From an uncultured Eubacteriales bacterium (lineage in GTDB: Bacteria; Bacillota; Clostridia; Christensenellales; Aristaeellaceae), in the NCBI GenBank assembly GCA_902789365.1, contig CADANQ010000009.1:1-50976 (forward strand): a stretch of DNA of 50,976 nucleotides, read 5' to 3'. The translations under genes and the position numbers were made by a program. A model generated the notes under the pieces. That model did not search any database. It saw nothing but the letters and a program-made list of their open reading frames with translations, and was not told the origin of the DNA. Shown here one piece after another: positions 15,218 to 24,727 of the stretch. Within the stretch, counting starts at the first letter, position 1; each line of letters opens with the position of its first letter.

Positions 15218-16168
15218 GTGAACGGACAAGGTGTATATTCCCCGCGGCGCAAAAGTAATCTGCACGGTTTTGCGGGCTACAGGAAGCACTATGAGCTTGT
15301 TCTCATGTTCCTTCCCGTGGTTGTATATTTTGTGATTTTTAAGTATATCCCGATGGCCGGCATCGTGATCGCCTTTAAAGACTACAAAATCAAGTACGGC
15401 ATGTTCGGAAGCGAGTGGGTCGGTCTCGCGAATTTCACCAAGGCGTTCGCCACCCCCACGTTCGCCCGGTCCGTGACCAATACGCTGACCATCAGCGGCC
15501 TGAAACTGTTGTTCGGCTTCCCTGCGCCTATCATCCTGGCGCTGATGCTGAACGAGGTCAGCCACGTCCGCTTCAAGAAAACGGTGCAGACCATCACCTA
15601 TCTCCCCCATTTCCTCAGCTGGGTGGTGCTGGCCGGCATGTTCCAGCAGCTGCTGTCACCAAATAACGGCGCGGTAAACGCGGTGCTGCGGGACGTATTC
15701 GGGGTGCAGAAATCCATCTATTTTCTTGGGGACAACCACTATTTCCGCGGTACGCTGGTCGTGACGGACATATGGAAAAACGTGGGCTGGTCGTCCATTT
15801 TATATCTGGCGACCATCTCCGGCATCGATCAGGCGCTGTACGAAGCGGCGACGGTGGACGGCGCCACCCGCTGGCAATGCACCCGGTACATCACGATTCC
15901 TTCCCTGGTCAGCACCATCGTGATTATGCTGATCCTGAACGTCGGCTCCATCATGGACGCCGGCTTCGACCAGGTGTTCAACCTGTACAACAGCGCCGTG
16001 TACAAGACCGGCGACATCATCGACACGTACGTGTACCGCTACGGTATGGGGGATATGAAATATTCCCTGGCCACCGCGGTGGGCCTCTTTAAGAATGTGA
16101 TCGCCTTTATCCTGGTGGTCGGGACCAATCTGATCACCCGCCGCATCAGCGGCGAAGGCATCTGGTAA
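15218..16168 (+). CDS. Sugar ABC transporter permease (LplB type)
   Basis: 316 residues, about six membrane segments. It starts at GTG 15218, because GGGGAGG sits at 15204-15210; the frame is open to an ATG at 15176, but those residues are not membrane-like. It opens with a hydrophilic tail and FAGYRKHYELVLMFLPVVVYF, given here as its two ends FAGYRKHYE and FLPVVVYF. The cytoplasmic EAA loop reads LYEAATVDGATRWQ. This is the first permease of a polysaccharide/oligosaccharide uptake system of the LplB-YtcP-LplA type. No ATP-binding subunit is encoded in the window, so a shared MsmX-like ATPase elsewhere must power it (known for this class). It is followed by the second permease after 15 bases. 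No clear promoter is visible in 15069-15217. Confidence 0.92.
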   Translation: MNGQGVYSPRRKSNLHGFAGYRKHYELVLMFLPVVVYFVIFKYIPMAGIVIAFKDYKIKYGMFGSEWVGLANFTKAFATPTFARSVTNTLTISGLKLLFGFPAPIILALMLNEVSHVRFKKTVQTITYLPHFLSWVVLAGMFQQLLSPNNGAVNAVLRDVFGVQKSIYFLGDNHYFRGTLVVTDIWKNVGWSSILYLATISGIDQALYEAATVDGATRWQCTRYITIPSLVSTIVIMLILNVGSIMDAGFDQVFNLYNSAVYKTGDIIDTYVYRYGMGDMKYSLATAVGLFKNVIAFILVVGTNLITRRISGEGIW

Positions 16169-16183
16169 GGGGGGCGGCGGAAC

Positions 16184-17065
16184 ATGGTACACAGTAAATT
16201 TTCCGTCGGGAAGGCAATCATTTACGCGATGCTGGTGCTGCTGAGTCTGACCATTGTGATCGCGTTCTGGCACCTGATGAACCTGAGCTTATCCCCCAGC
16301 CACATCGCCACCAAGGGCGGTCTGCTGCTTTACCCGAAGGAGGCCACGCTGGACAATTACGCCAGGGTGATTGGCAACCGCTATATCTGGCTGGGGTATA
16401 AAAACACCCTGATCCGCACGGTAATCGGCACGGTGTTTCAATTGTTTTTCACCGCCATGGGCGCTTACGTGCTCAGCAAGCGGTTTTTCCCACACCGGAC
16501 CTTCTGGACCCTGTTCATCGTATTTACGATGTTTTTCTCCGGCGGCCTGATCCCCACCTATCTGGTAGTCAGGGATCTGGGGCTTCTCAACACCTACGCT
16601 TCCATGATCCTGCCCGGCTTCATCAGCGCCTACAACCTGGTGATTATGCGGAACTTTTTCCAGTCGCTGCCGGAGGAGATCGAGGAAAGCTGCCTGATCG
16701 ACGGCGCGGGCCGGTTCAGGATCTTCCTGCAGATCATCCTGCCCCTGTCCAAGCCGATCCTGGCGACAGTGGCGCTGTGGCTGGTGGTGGGACACTGGAA
16801 CAGCTGGTTCGACGTGCTGATCTACATCTCGGACGACACGAAATTCACCCTGCAGATCGTGCTCCGCCGCATTATCATCACCGGCAGCAAGGAAATCCTG
16901 GATACCAGCGCAGCGGCCAGCGCTGCAGAAATGGAATCCGTGGTTTCCTCCGAGGGCCTGAAGGCGGCCTGCATTTTTGTGACCACGCTGCCCATCCTGT
17001 GCGCGTACCCCTTCGTGCAGAAATTCTTCGTCAAGGGGATTATGATCGGATCTTTGAAAGGATGA
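16184..17065 (+). CDS. Sugar ABC transporter permease (YtcP/AraQ type)
   Basis: 293 residues, six membrane segments. The start at 16184 follows a GGGGGGCGG ribosome binding site. Signatures include LSLSPSHIATKGG, the paired LIPTYLVVRDLGLLNTY and the EAA loop EEIEESCLIDGAGRF, through which it contacts the ATPase. The C-terminus GIMIGSLKG is characteristic of the CUT1 YtcP-like partner of LplB. It forms the heterodimeric channel with the preceding permease and is followed after 33 bases by the binding protein gene. Confidence 0.93.
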   Translation: MVHSKFSVGKAIIYAMLVLLSLTIVIAFWHLMNLSLSPSHIATKGGLLLYPKEATLDNYARVIGNRYIWLGYKNTLIRTVIGTVFQLFFTAMGAYVLSKRFFPHRTFWTLFIVFTMFFSGGLIPTYLVVRDLGLLNTYASMILPGFISAYNLVIMRNFFQSLPEEIEESCLIDGAGRFRIFLQIILPLSKPILATVALWLVVGHWNSWFDVLIYISDDTKFTLQIVLRRIIITGSKEILDTSAAASAAEMESVVSSEGLKAACIFVTTLPILCAYPFVQKFFVKGIMIGSLKG

Positions 17066-17098
17066 AATCCTTTCAAAAAATAAAAAGGAGGTCTTACT

Positions 17099-18718
17099 AT
17101 GAAGGGTACCCGTATTCTGGCAATGGTGCTTGCCGTGATGCTGGTCATCGGGCTTGTCCCCGCAGCGCTGGCTGATGACGAGCCTGTGAAGATCTCGGTC
17201 GCGAGCTACATGTTCGGGCCGGTCGATCAGGAAAAGGACGTCATTACTCCCATGGTGGAGAAGCTGCTGCTGGAAAGGCACGGCATCAATGTGGACATCG
17301 AAGTGGTCTACATCGAGCAGGCGAACTATGCCGACATCGTGAACACACGGCTGAACGGCGGCAACGCGCCTGACGTGTTCCTGGCGCAGAGCGCCACGAT
17401 GCTCAACACCTATTACGATCAGGGCGTGATCAAGACCTGGAGCGTGGACTTCTTCCGGGAGAATGCCCCGGCCGTGTATGAATTCATCACGGGCGGCGCC
17501 GCCTACGGCGATCTGGCCGGCGACGTGGAAGCCTGGTGGAAGGCAGCCATGAAGGGCGACGAAATGATCGTGATCCCCTCCTTCAAGCCCGACGGTTCCA
17601 TGCCCTACAAGACCATGATCTACCGCGGCGACTGGCTGGAGAAGCTGGGCGTCACCGAGGATCAGCTGCCCAAGACCGTGGATGAATTCGTCGCCCTGAT
17701 GAGACGCTTCACAAATGAAGACCCCGACGGCAACAACAAGGCCGACACCTACGGCTGCTCCATCACCGCCATGAAGGCGCTGTTTGGCGCCTATGGCCTG
17801 GGCACCGGCTTCACCGGCAGCACCTCCTACTGGGTCAACCGGGACGGCGTGCTGGTCAACAGCGACGTGACGCCCGAAGCCAGGGAAGTCATCGGCATCC
17901 TGGCCCAGATGTATGCCGACGGGCTGATCGATCCCGAATTCGTTGCCGGCAAGGAATCCGTGGAGGGCAGCTACTGGGCCATCTCCCACGGCATGGTGAC
18001 CGGACTGTACGGCGTATCCGCCAACGCCTCCATCGACCATTATCGCCTCAAGGAAGTCATGGGTGACGACGGCGGTCGCTGCGCGCAGGAATACTGGGCT
18101 GTGAACGGTGAAGACTCCACCTTCGTGTACGGCCCCTGGCCGGCCGGCCCCAACGGCGATTACGGCTGGATGGTGGGCACCCCTGTCGCGGTCAGCGAGA
18201 GCGCGGTGTACAACGCTCAGATGTCCGATGAGAAGCTGGCGCTGATCTTCAAAATCCTGGATGCCTTCGCCACGGACGATGAACTGTACATGCTCGCCTT
18301 TGCCGGTATCGAAGGCGTGCATTACGAGAAGAACGAAAACGGCACCATCAAGCGTCTGATGGGCAACGAAGACCTGAACGCCGTCGGCGTGTGGGGCTGC
18401 CGCAGCCTGTACGGCGCCGACCGCGCCTTCTCCACGCTGGGCTACGATCTGGCCTTCTACAAAGACGTGTCCATCGCGAATCGTCTGAACTGGTTCAAGA
18501 AGGATCAGTACAACAGCTACATTCAGGATGCCGTGACCGTGACCCTGCCCAGCAACGATCTTTTCGCGGAGCTGAACACCATCCGCGACGAGGCCTGGGT
18601 TGCCATGATCCGCGGCGAAAAATCGCTGGATGAATGGGACGACTATGTGCAGACCTGGCTGGACGCCGGCGGACAGACGCTGACGGACGAAGCCAACGAA
18701 TGGTATGCCGGTAACTGA
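17099..18718 (+). CDS. Extracellular sugar-binding protein of the ABC importer (LplA type)
   Basis: 539 residues, the large size usual for LplA-type oligosaccharide binders. It starts at 17099 after AAAAGGAGG. The signal peptide core MVLAVMLVIGLVPAALA is followed by DDEPVKI. No lipobox cysteine is present, which is unusual for a Gram-positive binding protein and suggests cleavage by signal peptidase I or retention as an uncleaved anchor. The mature part shows the family blocks YADIVNTRLNGGNAPDVF, given here as ADIVNTRLNGG and PDVF, and YRGDWLEKLG. It captures oligosaccharides for the two upstream permeases. The gene is followed by a 12-bp GC-rich hairpin (18737-18766), which may stabilise a highly expressed message or dampen read-through to the GH38 gene. 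Confidence 0.92.
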   Translation: MKGTRILAMVLAVMLVIGLVPAALADDEPVKISVASYMFGPVDQEKDVITPMVEKLLLERHGINVDIEVVYIEQANYADIVNTRLNGGNAPDVFLAQSATMLNTYYDQGVIKTWSVDFFRENAPAVYEFITGGAAYGDLAGDVEAWWKAAMKGDEMIVIPSFKPDGSMPYKTMIYRGDWLEKLGVTEDQLPKTVDEFVALMRRFTNEDPDGNNKADTYGCSITAMKALFGAYGLGTGFTGSTSYWVNRDGVLVNSDVTPEAREVIGILAQMYADGLIDPEFVAGKESVEGSYWAISHGMVTGLYGVSANASIDHYRLKEVMGDDGGRCAQEYWAVNGEDSTFVYGPWPAGPNGDYGWMVGTPVAVSESAVYNAQMSDEKLALIFKILDAFATDDELYMLAFAGIEGVHYEKNENGTIKRLMGNEDLNAVGVWGCRSLYGADRAFSTLGYDLAFYKDVSIANRLNWFKKDQYNSYIQDAVTVTLPSNDLFAELNTIRDEAWVAMIRGEKSLDEWDDYVQTWLDAGGQTLTDEANEWYAGN

Positions 18719-18736
18719 GGATACCGCATGACGCCC

Positions 18737-18804
18737 GGGGGCTGCCGCGTGAAACGCGGCAGCCCCTCTTCAAAGTGAAGCATCCCCGGGACCTTCCGGT
18801 CCCG
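18737..18804 (+). terminator. Two consecutive hairpins behind the binding-protein gene
   Basis: A GC-rich stem of about 12 bp (left arm 18738-18749, right arm CGCGGCAGCCCC 18755-18766) has the loop TGAAA. A second stem, CGGGACC/GGTCCCG (18787-18793 and 18798-18804), has the loop TTCC. Neither has a proper T-run, so partial termination or 3' protection is more likely than a full stop. The next gene starts at 18974 on the same strand. Confidence 0.6.
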
Positions 18805-18973
18805 AGGAAAGAGGACACTGTTGGCCGTAAAAATCCTGTTTGAAGCGGAAATCGCCTCCTGTGCCCGCGACCGGCTGAAATAATACGAATCCGGCGCGAA
18901 TAATCCGCTCCGTCTTTTTTCAGTATTCAGACAATAACGAGTATAACAGTCATTCGGAAGGAGGCAGCGCGGC

Positions 18974-21430
18974 ATGCGAAAGCTGCAAAAAAAGTGGCGC
19001 GTCGAGGTGCTGCATCATTCGCATACGGATATCGGCTATACGGAAAGGCAGGAATTCATCTGCCGCCAGCACGTGGATTTCCTGCGGCAGGCGCTGGATA
19101 TCCTGCGCCGAATCGATGCGGGCGAGGCGGAAGAGCAGCGCGGCTTTGCCTGGCAATGTGAAAATTTCTGGCAGATCGAAAACTTTCTGCGCAGCGCGTC
19201 CGAAAAGGACCGGGCGGACCTGATCCGCCTGATCCGCGCCGGACGGATCGGGCTGTCCGCCTCTTATCTGAATCTGACCGATCTGATCGATGAAGCGGTA
19301 CTGGAAGAACATCTCCGGGCGGCCCGGGCATGGGCGGACAGCATGGGCCTTGAAATGAAAAGCGCCATGACGGCAGACGTGAACGGCTATTCCCCGGCGC
19401 TGCCCGACGCCCTGTCCGCCGCCGGCGTGAAGTATTTTTACTCGGCGCTGCATACGCACCACGGCATGTATCCCCTGCACCGCAATCCCACGTTTTTCCG
19501 CTGGCGCGGGCCGGGGGGCGGTAGGGTATTGACCTTTGTGGGCGAGCATTACCACTGGGGGCATGTGCTGGGGCTGTGCCCCCACGGCACGTCCTCCTTC
19601 ATGCTCAGCGACGAGCTGCTTCATGAGATCGAAAGCGGAAAACGTTTTTCCACCGACGACGAGACCACCGAACGGGAAGAGATGGACCTGGCGGCAAAGC
19701 GGATCACCCGGTATCTGGCCGGGCTGGAGGAATCCGGCTGGCAGCTTCCGTTTGTGCCTGTGTTCGTCAGCGGTATCCTTTCGGACAATTCCCCGCCCAA
19801 CGGGCGTGTAGCGGAACGGGTGAACCGGCTGAACACTTTTTTTGACGGCGGCGTGACACTGGAAATGACCACGCTGGACTCGTTTTTTAAAATGCTGGAG
19901 ACCGCCGGTGCGGACATCCCGGAATACAGCGGGGATTTCACGGAGTGGTGGGCTGATGGAATCGGTTCCACACCGGACGCGGTCAAAATCTACCGGGAAG
20001 CCCAGCGGAAAAGAAATCTGACCGCGCTGCTGGACCCTGAAAAGAAATATACGGATCCGGCCAGGTGGCGCCAGTCCGGCCGGAATATGATGCTCTACGC
20101 CGAACACACGTGGGGCCATTCCGCATCCGTGTCCGATCCCTACAAGTCCCTGGTGACGGAAATGCGCCTGAAGAAAACAGCGTATGCGGTGAACGCGAAT
20201 ACGGAGGCGGGCGAGCTGCTGGACGGCGTGCTGGCAGGCCTCGGCAGCAGGGCGATCTATCCGGACCGTTCTCTGCATTTCCGTGTGCTGAACCCATATC
20301 CCTTCCCGATGACCGCGCCGGTGGCCTGTCCGCTGCTGGGCTGGGAATACCTCCAGGGCTGCGCGCAGCGGGAAGACCCGCTCTCCCTGTCCGACGCGGG
20401 CACGGAAGAAATTCTGCCCACGCAGACGGGACCCGGTCCCCGGGGACGGCTGGCGGAAACAGTGCTGTCGCTGGACCCCGGCGAAAGCAGGGAGCTTCAG
20501 CTTTCCTATCGCAAAGCGGGCCGGGAAATGCCGCCTCACACGGCCTGGATGTGCGCCGACGCGGTGAAAGACCTTCAGGAAATTCCCTGTCTGGCCACGC
20601 CCGCCTATATCGAAAGCCGGTTTTTCATCGTCCGCACGGACCCGAAGAAGGGGGTCGGCTCCATTCTCTTCCGGGAAACGGGCACGGAGCTGACGGACGC
20701 AGCCAGCCCCTATGGCGCTTTTTCCTGCATCTACGAGGTAACGCCGGCCGCCGGCCCCCAGACGGCTTCCCGGCGGCGCATGGGCCGCAGCCGGCAGACC
20801 GTAAACACCAGGCGCTGCCCGGCCCGGCCCACGCGCTTTGCCGTGACGGACCAGGGCGAGGCGTCGGTAACGCTGCGCATCTCCTACAGCCTTGAGGGCA
20901 CGGATGAATGCTCGCTGGACCTGAAGATCTGGAATCAGATGCCGCGTATGGACGCGGTCCTCCGAATCCGTAAAAAAAGCTGCCCGGATGCGGAAGGGAT
21001 CCTGGCAGCCATGCCGTTTGTGACGGATGGCGATAACGAAACGTGGATCGATAAAACCGGCTGCGTCATGCGCCCCGGGATCGATCAGCTGCCGGGCACC
21101 TGCAAGGAATTCTGGTGCCTTCAGAACGGCATCGTCCGCCGGGGCCGGCAGTTCGATCTTGTCATCGGATCGCCGGACGTGCCCCTGGTTTCATTCGGCG
21201 AGGGAAAAACAGAGCCCGTCACGCTGTGCGACGGGCATGATTCAGCCCTGAATAAGGCTTCGATCTTCAGCCGGATCATGAACAATTTCTGGGAAACGAA
21301 TTTCGCCGTCGATCTGGGCGGCTGGCACGAATTCCGCTATTTCCTGACGGTATCGCCTCCGGACAGCCCCGAAAACCAGCTGCGGAAATGCGCCGCCGCC
21401 GCGATGGGTCTGCCGGTGCTCAGCCTGTAA
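18974..21430 (+). CDS. Glycoside hydrolase family 38-like protein (alpha-mannosidase type)
   Basis: 818 residues, no signal peptide. The N-terminal domain has the GH38 zinc motif H17-T-D19 in LHHSHTDIGYT and the putative nucleophile D135 in MTADVNGYSPALPD. Later blocks are EHYHWGH and YAEHTWGHSASVSD near residue 380, where a further zinc histidine is expected, then an all-beta C-terminal half ending in EFRYFLTVSP. The sequence departs from ordinary alpha-mannosidases (the nucleophile loop reads ADVNGY rather than PDTFGY), so it belongs to a divergent GH38-type branch and its specificity may differ. It starts at 18974, with GGAAGGAGG ahead of the ATG. It is downstream of the importer genes in the same direction but after a 255-base gap with hairpins. 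A weak promoter (TTCAGT, 17 bp, TATAAC at 18942-18947) may serve it. Confidence 0.85.
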   Translation: MRKLQKKWRVEVLHHSHTDIGYTERQEFICRQHVDFLRQALDILRRIDAGEAEEQRGFAWQCENFWQIENFLRSASEKDRADLIRLIRAGRIGLSASYLNLTDLIDEAVLEEHLRAARAWADSMGLEMKSAMTADVNGYSPALPDALSAAGVKYFYSALHTHHGMYPLHRNPTFFRWRGPGGGRVLTFVGEHYHWGHVLGLCPHGTSSFMLSDELLHEIESGKRFSTDDETTEREEMDLAAKRITRYLAGLEESGWQLPFVPVFVSGILSDNSPPNGRVAERVNRLNTFFDGGVTLEMTTLDSFFKMLETAGADIPEYSGDFTEWWADGIGSTPDAVKIYREAQRKRNLTALLDPEKKYTDPARWRQSGRNMMLYAEHTWGHSASVSDPYKSLVTEMRLKKTAYAVNANTEAGELLDGVLAGLGSRAIYPDRSLHFRVLNPYPFPMTAPVACPLLGWEYLQGCAQREDPLSLSDAGTEEILPTQTGPGPRGRLAETVLSLDPGESRELQLSYRKAGREMPPHTAWMCADAVKDLQEIPCLATPAYIESRFFIVRTDPKKGVGSILFRETGTELTDAASPYGAFSCIYEVTPAAGPQTASRRRMGRSRQTVNTRRCPARPTRFAVTDQGEASVTLRISYSLEGTDECSLDLKIWNQMPRMDAVLRIRKKSCPDAEGILAAMPFVTDGDNETWIDKTGCVMRPGIDQLPGTCKEFWCLQNGIVRRGRQFDLVIGSPDVPLVSFGEGKTEPVTLCDGHDSALNKASIFSRIMNNFWETNFAVDLGGWHEFRYFLTVSPPDSPENQLRKCAAAAMGLPVLSL

Positions 21431-21436
21431 CGATCC

Positions 21437-21465
21437 CGCGCCGGGAGAGCTCCTCTCCCGGCGCG
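21437..21465. terminator. Bidirectional hairpin between convergent glycosidase genes
   Basis: CGCGCCGGGAGAG (21437-21449) pairs perfectly with CTCTCCCGGCGCG (21453-21465) around a 3-base loop, flanked by GATC on both sides. There is no T-run. The position between two converging stop codons (21430 and 21548) supports a terminator role for both. Confidence 0.7.
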
Positions 21466-21547
21466 GATCATGGCGGTGGGGCATTTGCGGACAGCCCCGG
21501 AACAAATCGCCGCCGAACATACCGGAGGCTGCGCGAGACCCCTGATC

Positions 21548-24500
21548 CTACTCGGATTCTTCGTACGCAAACAGATGCGGTTCGCTCAGCAGCCCGGAAG
21601 GCGCGAGGATATAATTGCGCGTCCGGCGCATGCCCACGCTGCGCCAGGCGGCGGGACCGTACCAGATGACGGATCGGTCGTTCAGGTGCAGCGTGCCGAA
21701 GGAATTGATGCGGCTGGGGAAAACCGTGATATCCAGGGTGTGTTCGCCTTCCGGGAGGAAGCCGAGGTCGGCTTCCGACGGCGAAAGGGACAGATTGGCC
21801 ACGCGCTTTCCGTCCAGTTCGGCCGTGACACAGGGCGCGGAAAAACGCCCAAGCCGCAGCCGCAGCCTCCGGCCTCCGCTGACAGAACAGCGGTAGACCA
21901 TTTTGCCGGAATAGAAGGGGAAGCCCTGCTGAGTCCAATCACCATAGGCCAGGGTCCGCGGCGGGGGAACGATGCGCTTGTCCGGTCCTGTGACGTTCAC
22001 ACCGAAAGTCCCCAGCAGGAACACGTTTTCGACCGCGGAGGAAGCGGCGAGAGGCCTTGCGATTTCCACGGTATTTTCCCCCGCGTGAACAGGCCCGACC
22101 CGGAAGCAGGCGATGGCCTGATCCGTGAAGAAGCCCGCCGGCGTCTTATCAACGGGCGCTCCATTGAACAGGATGTCCGACTGACCGGCGTCCTCCAAAG
22201 CCAGGCGCGCGTCCCTGAGGTCAATCTCCGAATGGAACGCGATGCGCAGGAACAGCTTGTGCTCCGCCTTTTCCGGCGGCAGCGCCCAGGGCTGGGCTCC
22301 CGAAACCGACGCTGTTGAGATGCCCAGCTTTTCCTTTGCCGTCACACCGATGCGCAGCATGTCTTCCTCGTCCTGCCACGGGCCATCGTCCGCGCGCCAA
22401 CGGGCAGTGTCCAGCACCAGCACGTTGTCCTCCCCTGGGATGATTGCCGCCGGCGGCGGTAACAAAGACTCGGAAGCCGGCTCCCGGACCGGGGCCAGGT
22501 CTTCCACCATATGGATGCCGTAGCTGCCGTTGAGCGCGCTTTCCCGCGCGGCAGCCGATACATCCGCTCCGACGGCGGGATAAAGGCGCAGCAGCAGGCT
22601 GTCCTGCCCCCAGCAGCGCCAGTTCAGCACGGTGCGGTCTTTTCCGCGCTCCGCCGGGTACGGGCGGATTTCTCCCGTCATGGTATCGTATACCATGGCA
22701 TCCCAGCAGCCCTTTATTTCCAGCAGGTATTCCTCCCGGGTGTCCGGCGCGCCACGGTCCGTGGGCCGGTCATGGACGATCAGCACATTGCGGCAGTCCC
22801 CGTCCCGGCGCAGGGCGCAGACCAGCCCTTCCGCCGGAGCGCCGCGCCCGGTCAGGATGCGGATTTCCCGAATGGGCAGCAGGGCCCGGTTCAGCCGATC
22901 CCGGTCCCAGGGCAGGATTTCGCAGGCTTTGGCGAATGCCTGGACTTCGCAGGAAGGAACCGCGTCCAGATACGATGGGACGCTCCCCAGGAAAATAACC
23001 TGCCCGCCCTGGTCCCGGAAGGCGCGCAGCCTGTCCAGCGTGGTGCGCCTGAGCGTTTCACAGGCCGGCACGATCACCGCGTCATAGGCCATTTCGCCCA
23101 CACGGAAACCGCTCCCCGCCCTGTACAGAGATGGCAGCGTGGATTCGCAGATATAGTCAAAGTCCAGCGTATCATGGAGCAGCCAGTTCGTCAGTTCCGC
23201 GAAACGGCGGTCCATTTCAGCGCGCCTGAGCCCGGTCAGGTCGTTGGGGCCGAAAGCGATCCAGCAGGATTCGATGGGATGAATGACACCGACGCGAATG
23301 AGCGGTTTGCCCCGCGTCATGAGGGTGTTGACCCGGGCGAAGTGATCCTCGATGTACGCGTATTCCTGCCACCAGGGGCTTTGATGGCCGATGGAGGCGG
23401 GATAATCGCGCTTTGATTCCCCGTGCATGGAGCACCAGTACAGGTGATGGACGCGAACCGTGACCCCCAGCGCCGCCTGCCAGTCGCCCTGCAGCTTATG
23501 GCCCTTGAAATCGAAATCCCAGTTGGTCACGCCGTACATTTCGCTGGTCACCCCCGGGCAGCCCTGCTGATGGGCTGCGGAGGCCGCCTGCTTGACGGTA
23601 ACGAACTCCCGGCCGTCGCACAATTGGTCCACGCCGGGCAAAGTGAAGGCGCGGTACGCGCGCATAGCTTCGCCCACGGACCGGGTCTGGCTTTCCAGGG
23701 TGCCCTCGTCCATCATGTGGCCGGTCATCAGGATCCCGTGGTTCCGGCACCAGGCTCCGATCTGGTCGCAGAAGGAAGACACGAACCGTTCGGCGGTGTG
23801 ATCGTGGAAGCGATAGCGTGTGAGGGAAATCCCCCGCGGCAATTCCCAGATCACCTCCGGCAGGCGGTCCAGCAGGCTTTCGCCATAGGCGCGGAGGTAG
23901 CTTTCTTCCAGGTCCTTCGTCCAGGGCAGGATCACGTCCTGCAAATCGTGAGAACGGGAGAGTGTCGTTTTACGCGGCATTTGGGGCTCGTCGGTAAAGA
24001 TGGCCGGGCAGATCGCGCCCATGTCCTCCCCCAGGACTTCCAGATAGCGGTCATGGGTGATATGGATGAAATCCCGGATGGCAGCGGGATTCATGGTGTC
24101 CACATAGCCGTTAAAATGAAACCAGGGGCTGGGCTCGGTGCGCCGCTCCGAGGCGTACCAGAGCGGTGATTCGCTTTGCTCACCCTCCTTAAGCCGCCGG
24201 TAGGAGACAAGAAATCCCCCATCGTCCAGGGACACTTTGTACCGCGCCAGCAGGCTTTTTTCATCCTCCGGCGGGCGGGGCGAAAGCAGCAGATAGCGCT
24301 GACGGTTTTCCTCCTTTTTCGTGACATACCCGCCGGCGAACCCGGACGGCCATTTGTCCTCGTCGTAGAGCCAGGCCAGCATATGGCGCTTCCGCGCCTC
24401 TTCCACGCACAGGCGGACCTTGCCCATGTATTCGTCAGACAGATAGCGGATGCTCATACCGACACGGGTGTGCATATGAAACCCGCCCATTCCCATCTGA

Positions 24501-24643
24501 TGCATCACTTCGATCTCCCGACGGAGCAAATCATCGTCCAAATCACAGTTCCAGGCCCAGAACGGAGCGCCGCGGTATTCGGCCGTCGGCTGCCGGAACA
24601 GCTCGGGGTCCGGCGTTTTTTCGGTGCTGCGTGGGTAAAGCAT
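21548..24643 (-). CDS. Large cytoplasmic glycoside hydrolase, GH106-like (alpha-L-rhamnosidase type)
   Basis: 1031 residues, no signal peptide. The N-terminal TIM-barrel part is recognisable by YRGAPFWAWN, MGMGGFHMHTRVGM and LYDEDKWPSGFAGG (within about residues 25-125), the pattern of GH106 and related rhamnosidase-like enzymes. The C-terminal ~250 residues are beta-rich, with a jelly-roll-like domain (EKLFLRI, DILFNGAPV and LDGKRVANLSL). It starts at 24643 after AAAGGAGAAA. Catalytic acids cannot be assigned securely by eye. It is the last gene of the leftward operon behind the GH38 mannosidase (84-base gap). Rhamnosidase activity is the family expectation; related uncharacterised members are common, so the actual linkage is open. 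Confidence 0.72.
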   Translation of the reverse strand: MLYPRSTEKTPDPELFRQPTAEYRGAPFWAWNCDLDDDLLRREIEVMHQMGMGGFHMHTRVGMSIRYLSDEYMGKVRLCVEEARKRHMLAWLYDEDKWPSGFAGGYVTKKEENRQRYLLLSPRPPEDEKSLLARYKVSLDDGGFLVSYRRLKEGEQSESPLWYASERRTEPSPWFHFNGYVDTMNPAAIRDFIHITHDRYLEVLGEDMGAICPAIFTDEPQMPRKTTLSRSHDLQDVILPWTKDLEESYLRAYGESLLDRLPEVIWELPRGISLTRYRFHDHTAERFVSSFCDQIGAWCRNHGILMTGHMMDEGTLESQTRSVGEAMRAYRAFTLPGVDQLCDGREFVTVKQAASAAHQQGCPGVTSEMYGVTNWDFDFKGHKLQGDWQAALGVTVRVHHLYWCSMHGESKRDYPASIGHQSPWWQEYAYIEDHFARVNTLMTRGKPLIRVGVIHPIESCWIAFGPNDLTGLRRAEMDRRFAELTNWLLHDTLDFDYICESTLPSLYRAGSGFRVGEMAYDAVIVPACETLRRTTLDRLRAFRDQGGQVIFLGSVPSYLDAVPSCEVQAFAKACEILPWDRDRLNRALLPIREIRILTGRGAPAEGLVCALRRDGDCRNVLIVHDRPTDRGAPDTREEYLLEIKGCWDAMVYDTMTGEIRPYPAERGKDRTVLNWRCWGQDSLLLRLYPAVGADVSAAARESALNGSYGIHMVEDLAPVREPASESLLPPPAAIIPGEDNVLVLDTARWRADDGPWQDEEDMLRIGVTAKEKLGISTASVSGAQPWALPPEKAEHKLFLRIAFHSEIDLRDARLALEDAGQSDILFNGAPVDKTPAGFFTDQAIACFRVGPVHAGENTVEIARPLAASSAVENVFLLGTFGVNVTGPDKRIVPPPRTLAYGDWTQQGFPFYSGKMVYRCSVSGGRRLRLRLGRFSAPCVTAELDGKRVANLSLSPSEADLGFLPEGEHTLDITVFPSRINSFGTLHLNDRSVIWYGPAAWRSVGMRRTRNYILAPSGLLSEPHLFAYEESE

Positions 24644-24727
24644 GGAAATTTCTCCTTTGTTACAGCGGGGACACGTGATGCTGCTGTCATCATTTTATTC
24701 TGATTCCCTTCAGGGCGATGTTCAGGA

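Noticed and set aside
16289-18322. 677-codon minus-strand frame opposite the permease and binding protein genes
   Set aside because: Composition is rich in His, Gly, Asp and Val, as expected for an antisense frame; both plus-strand genes are certain.
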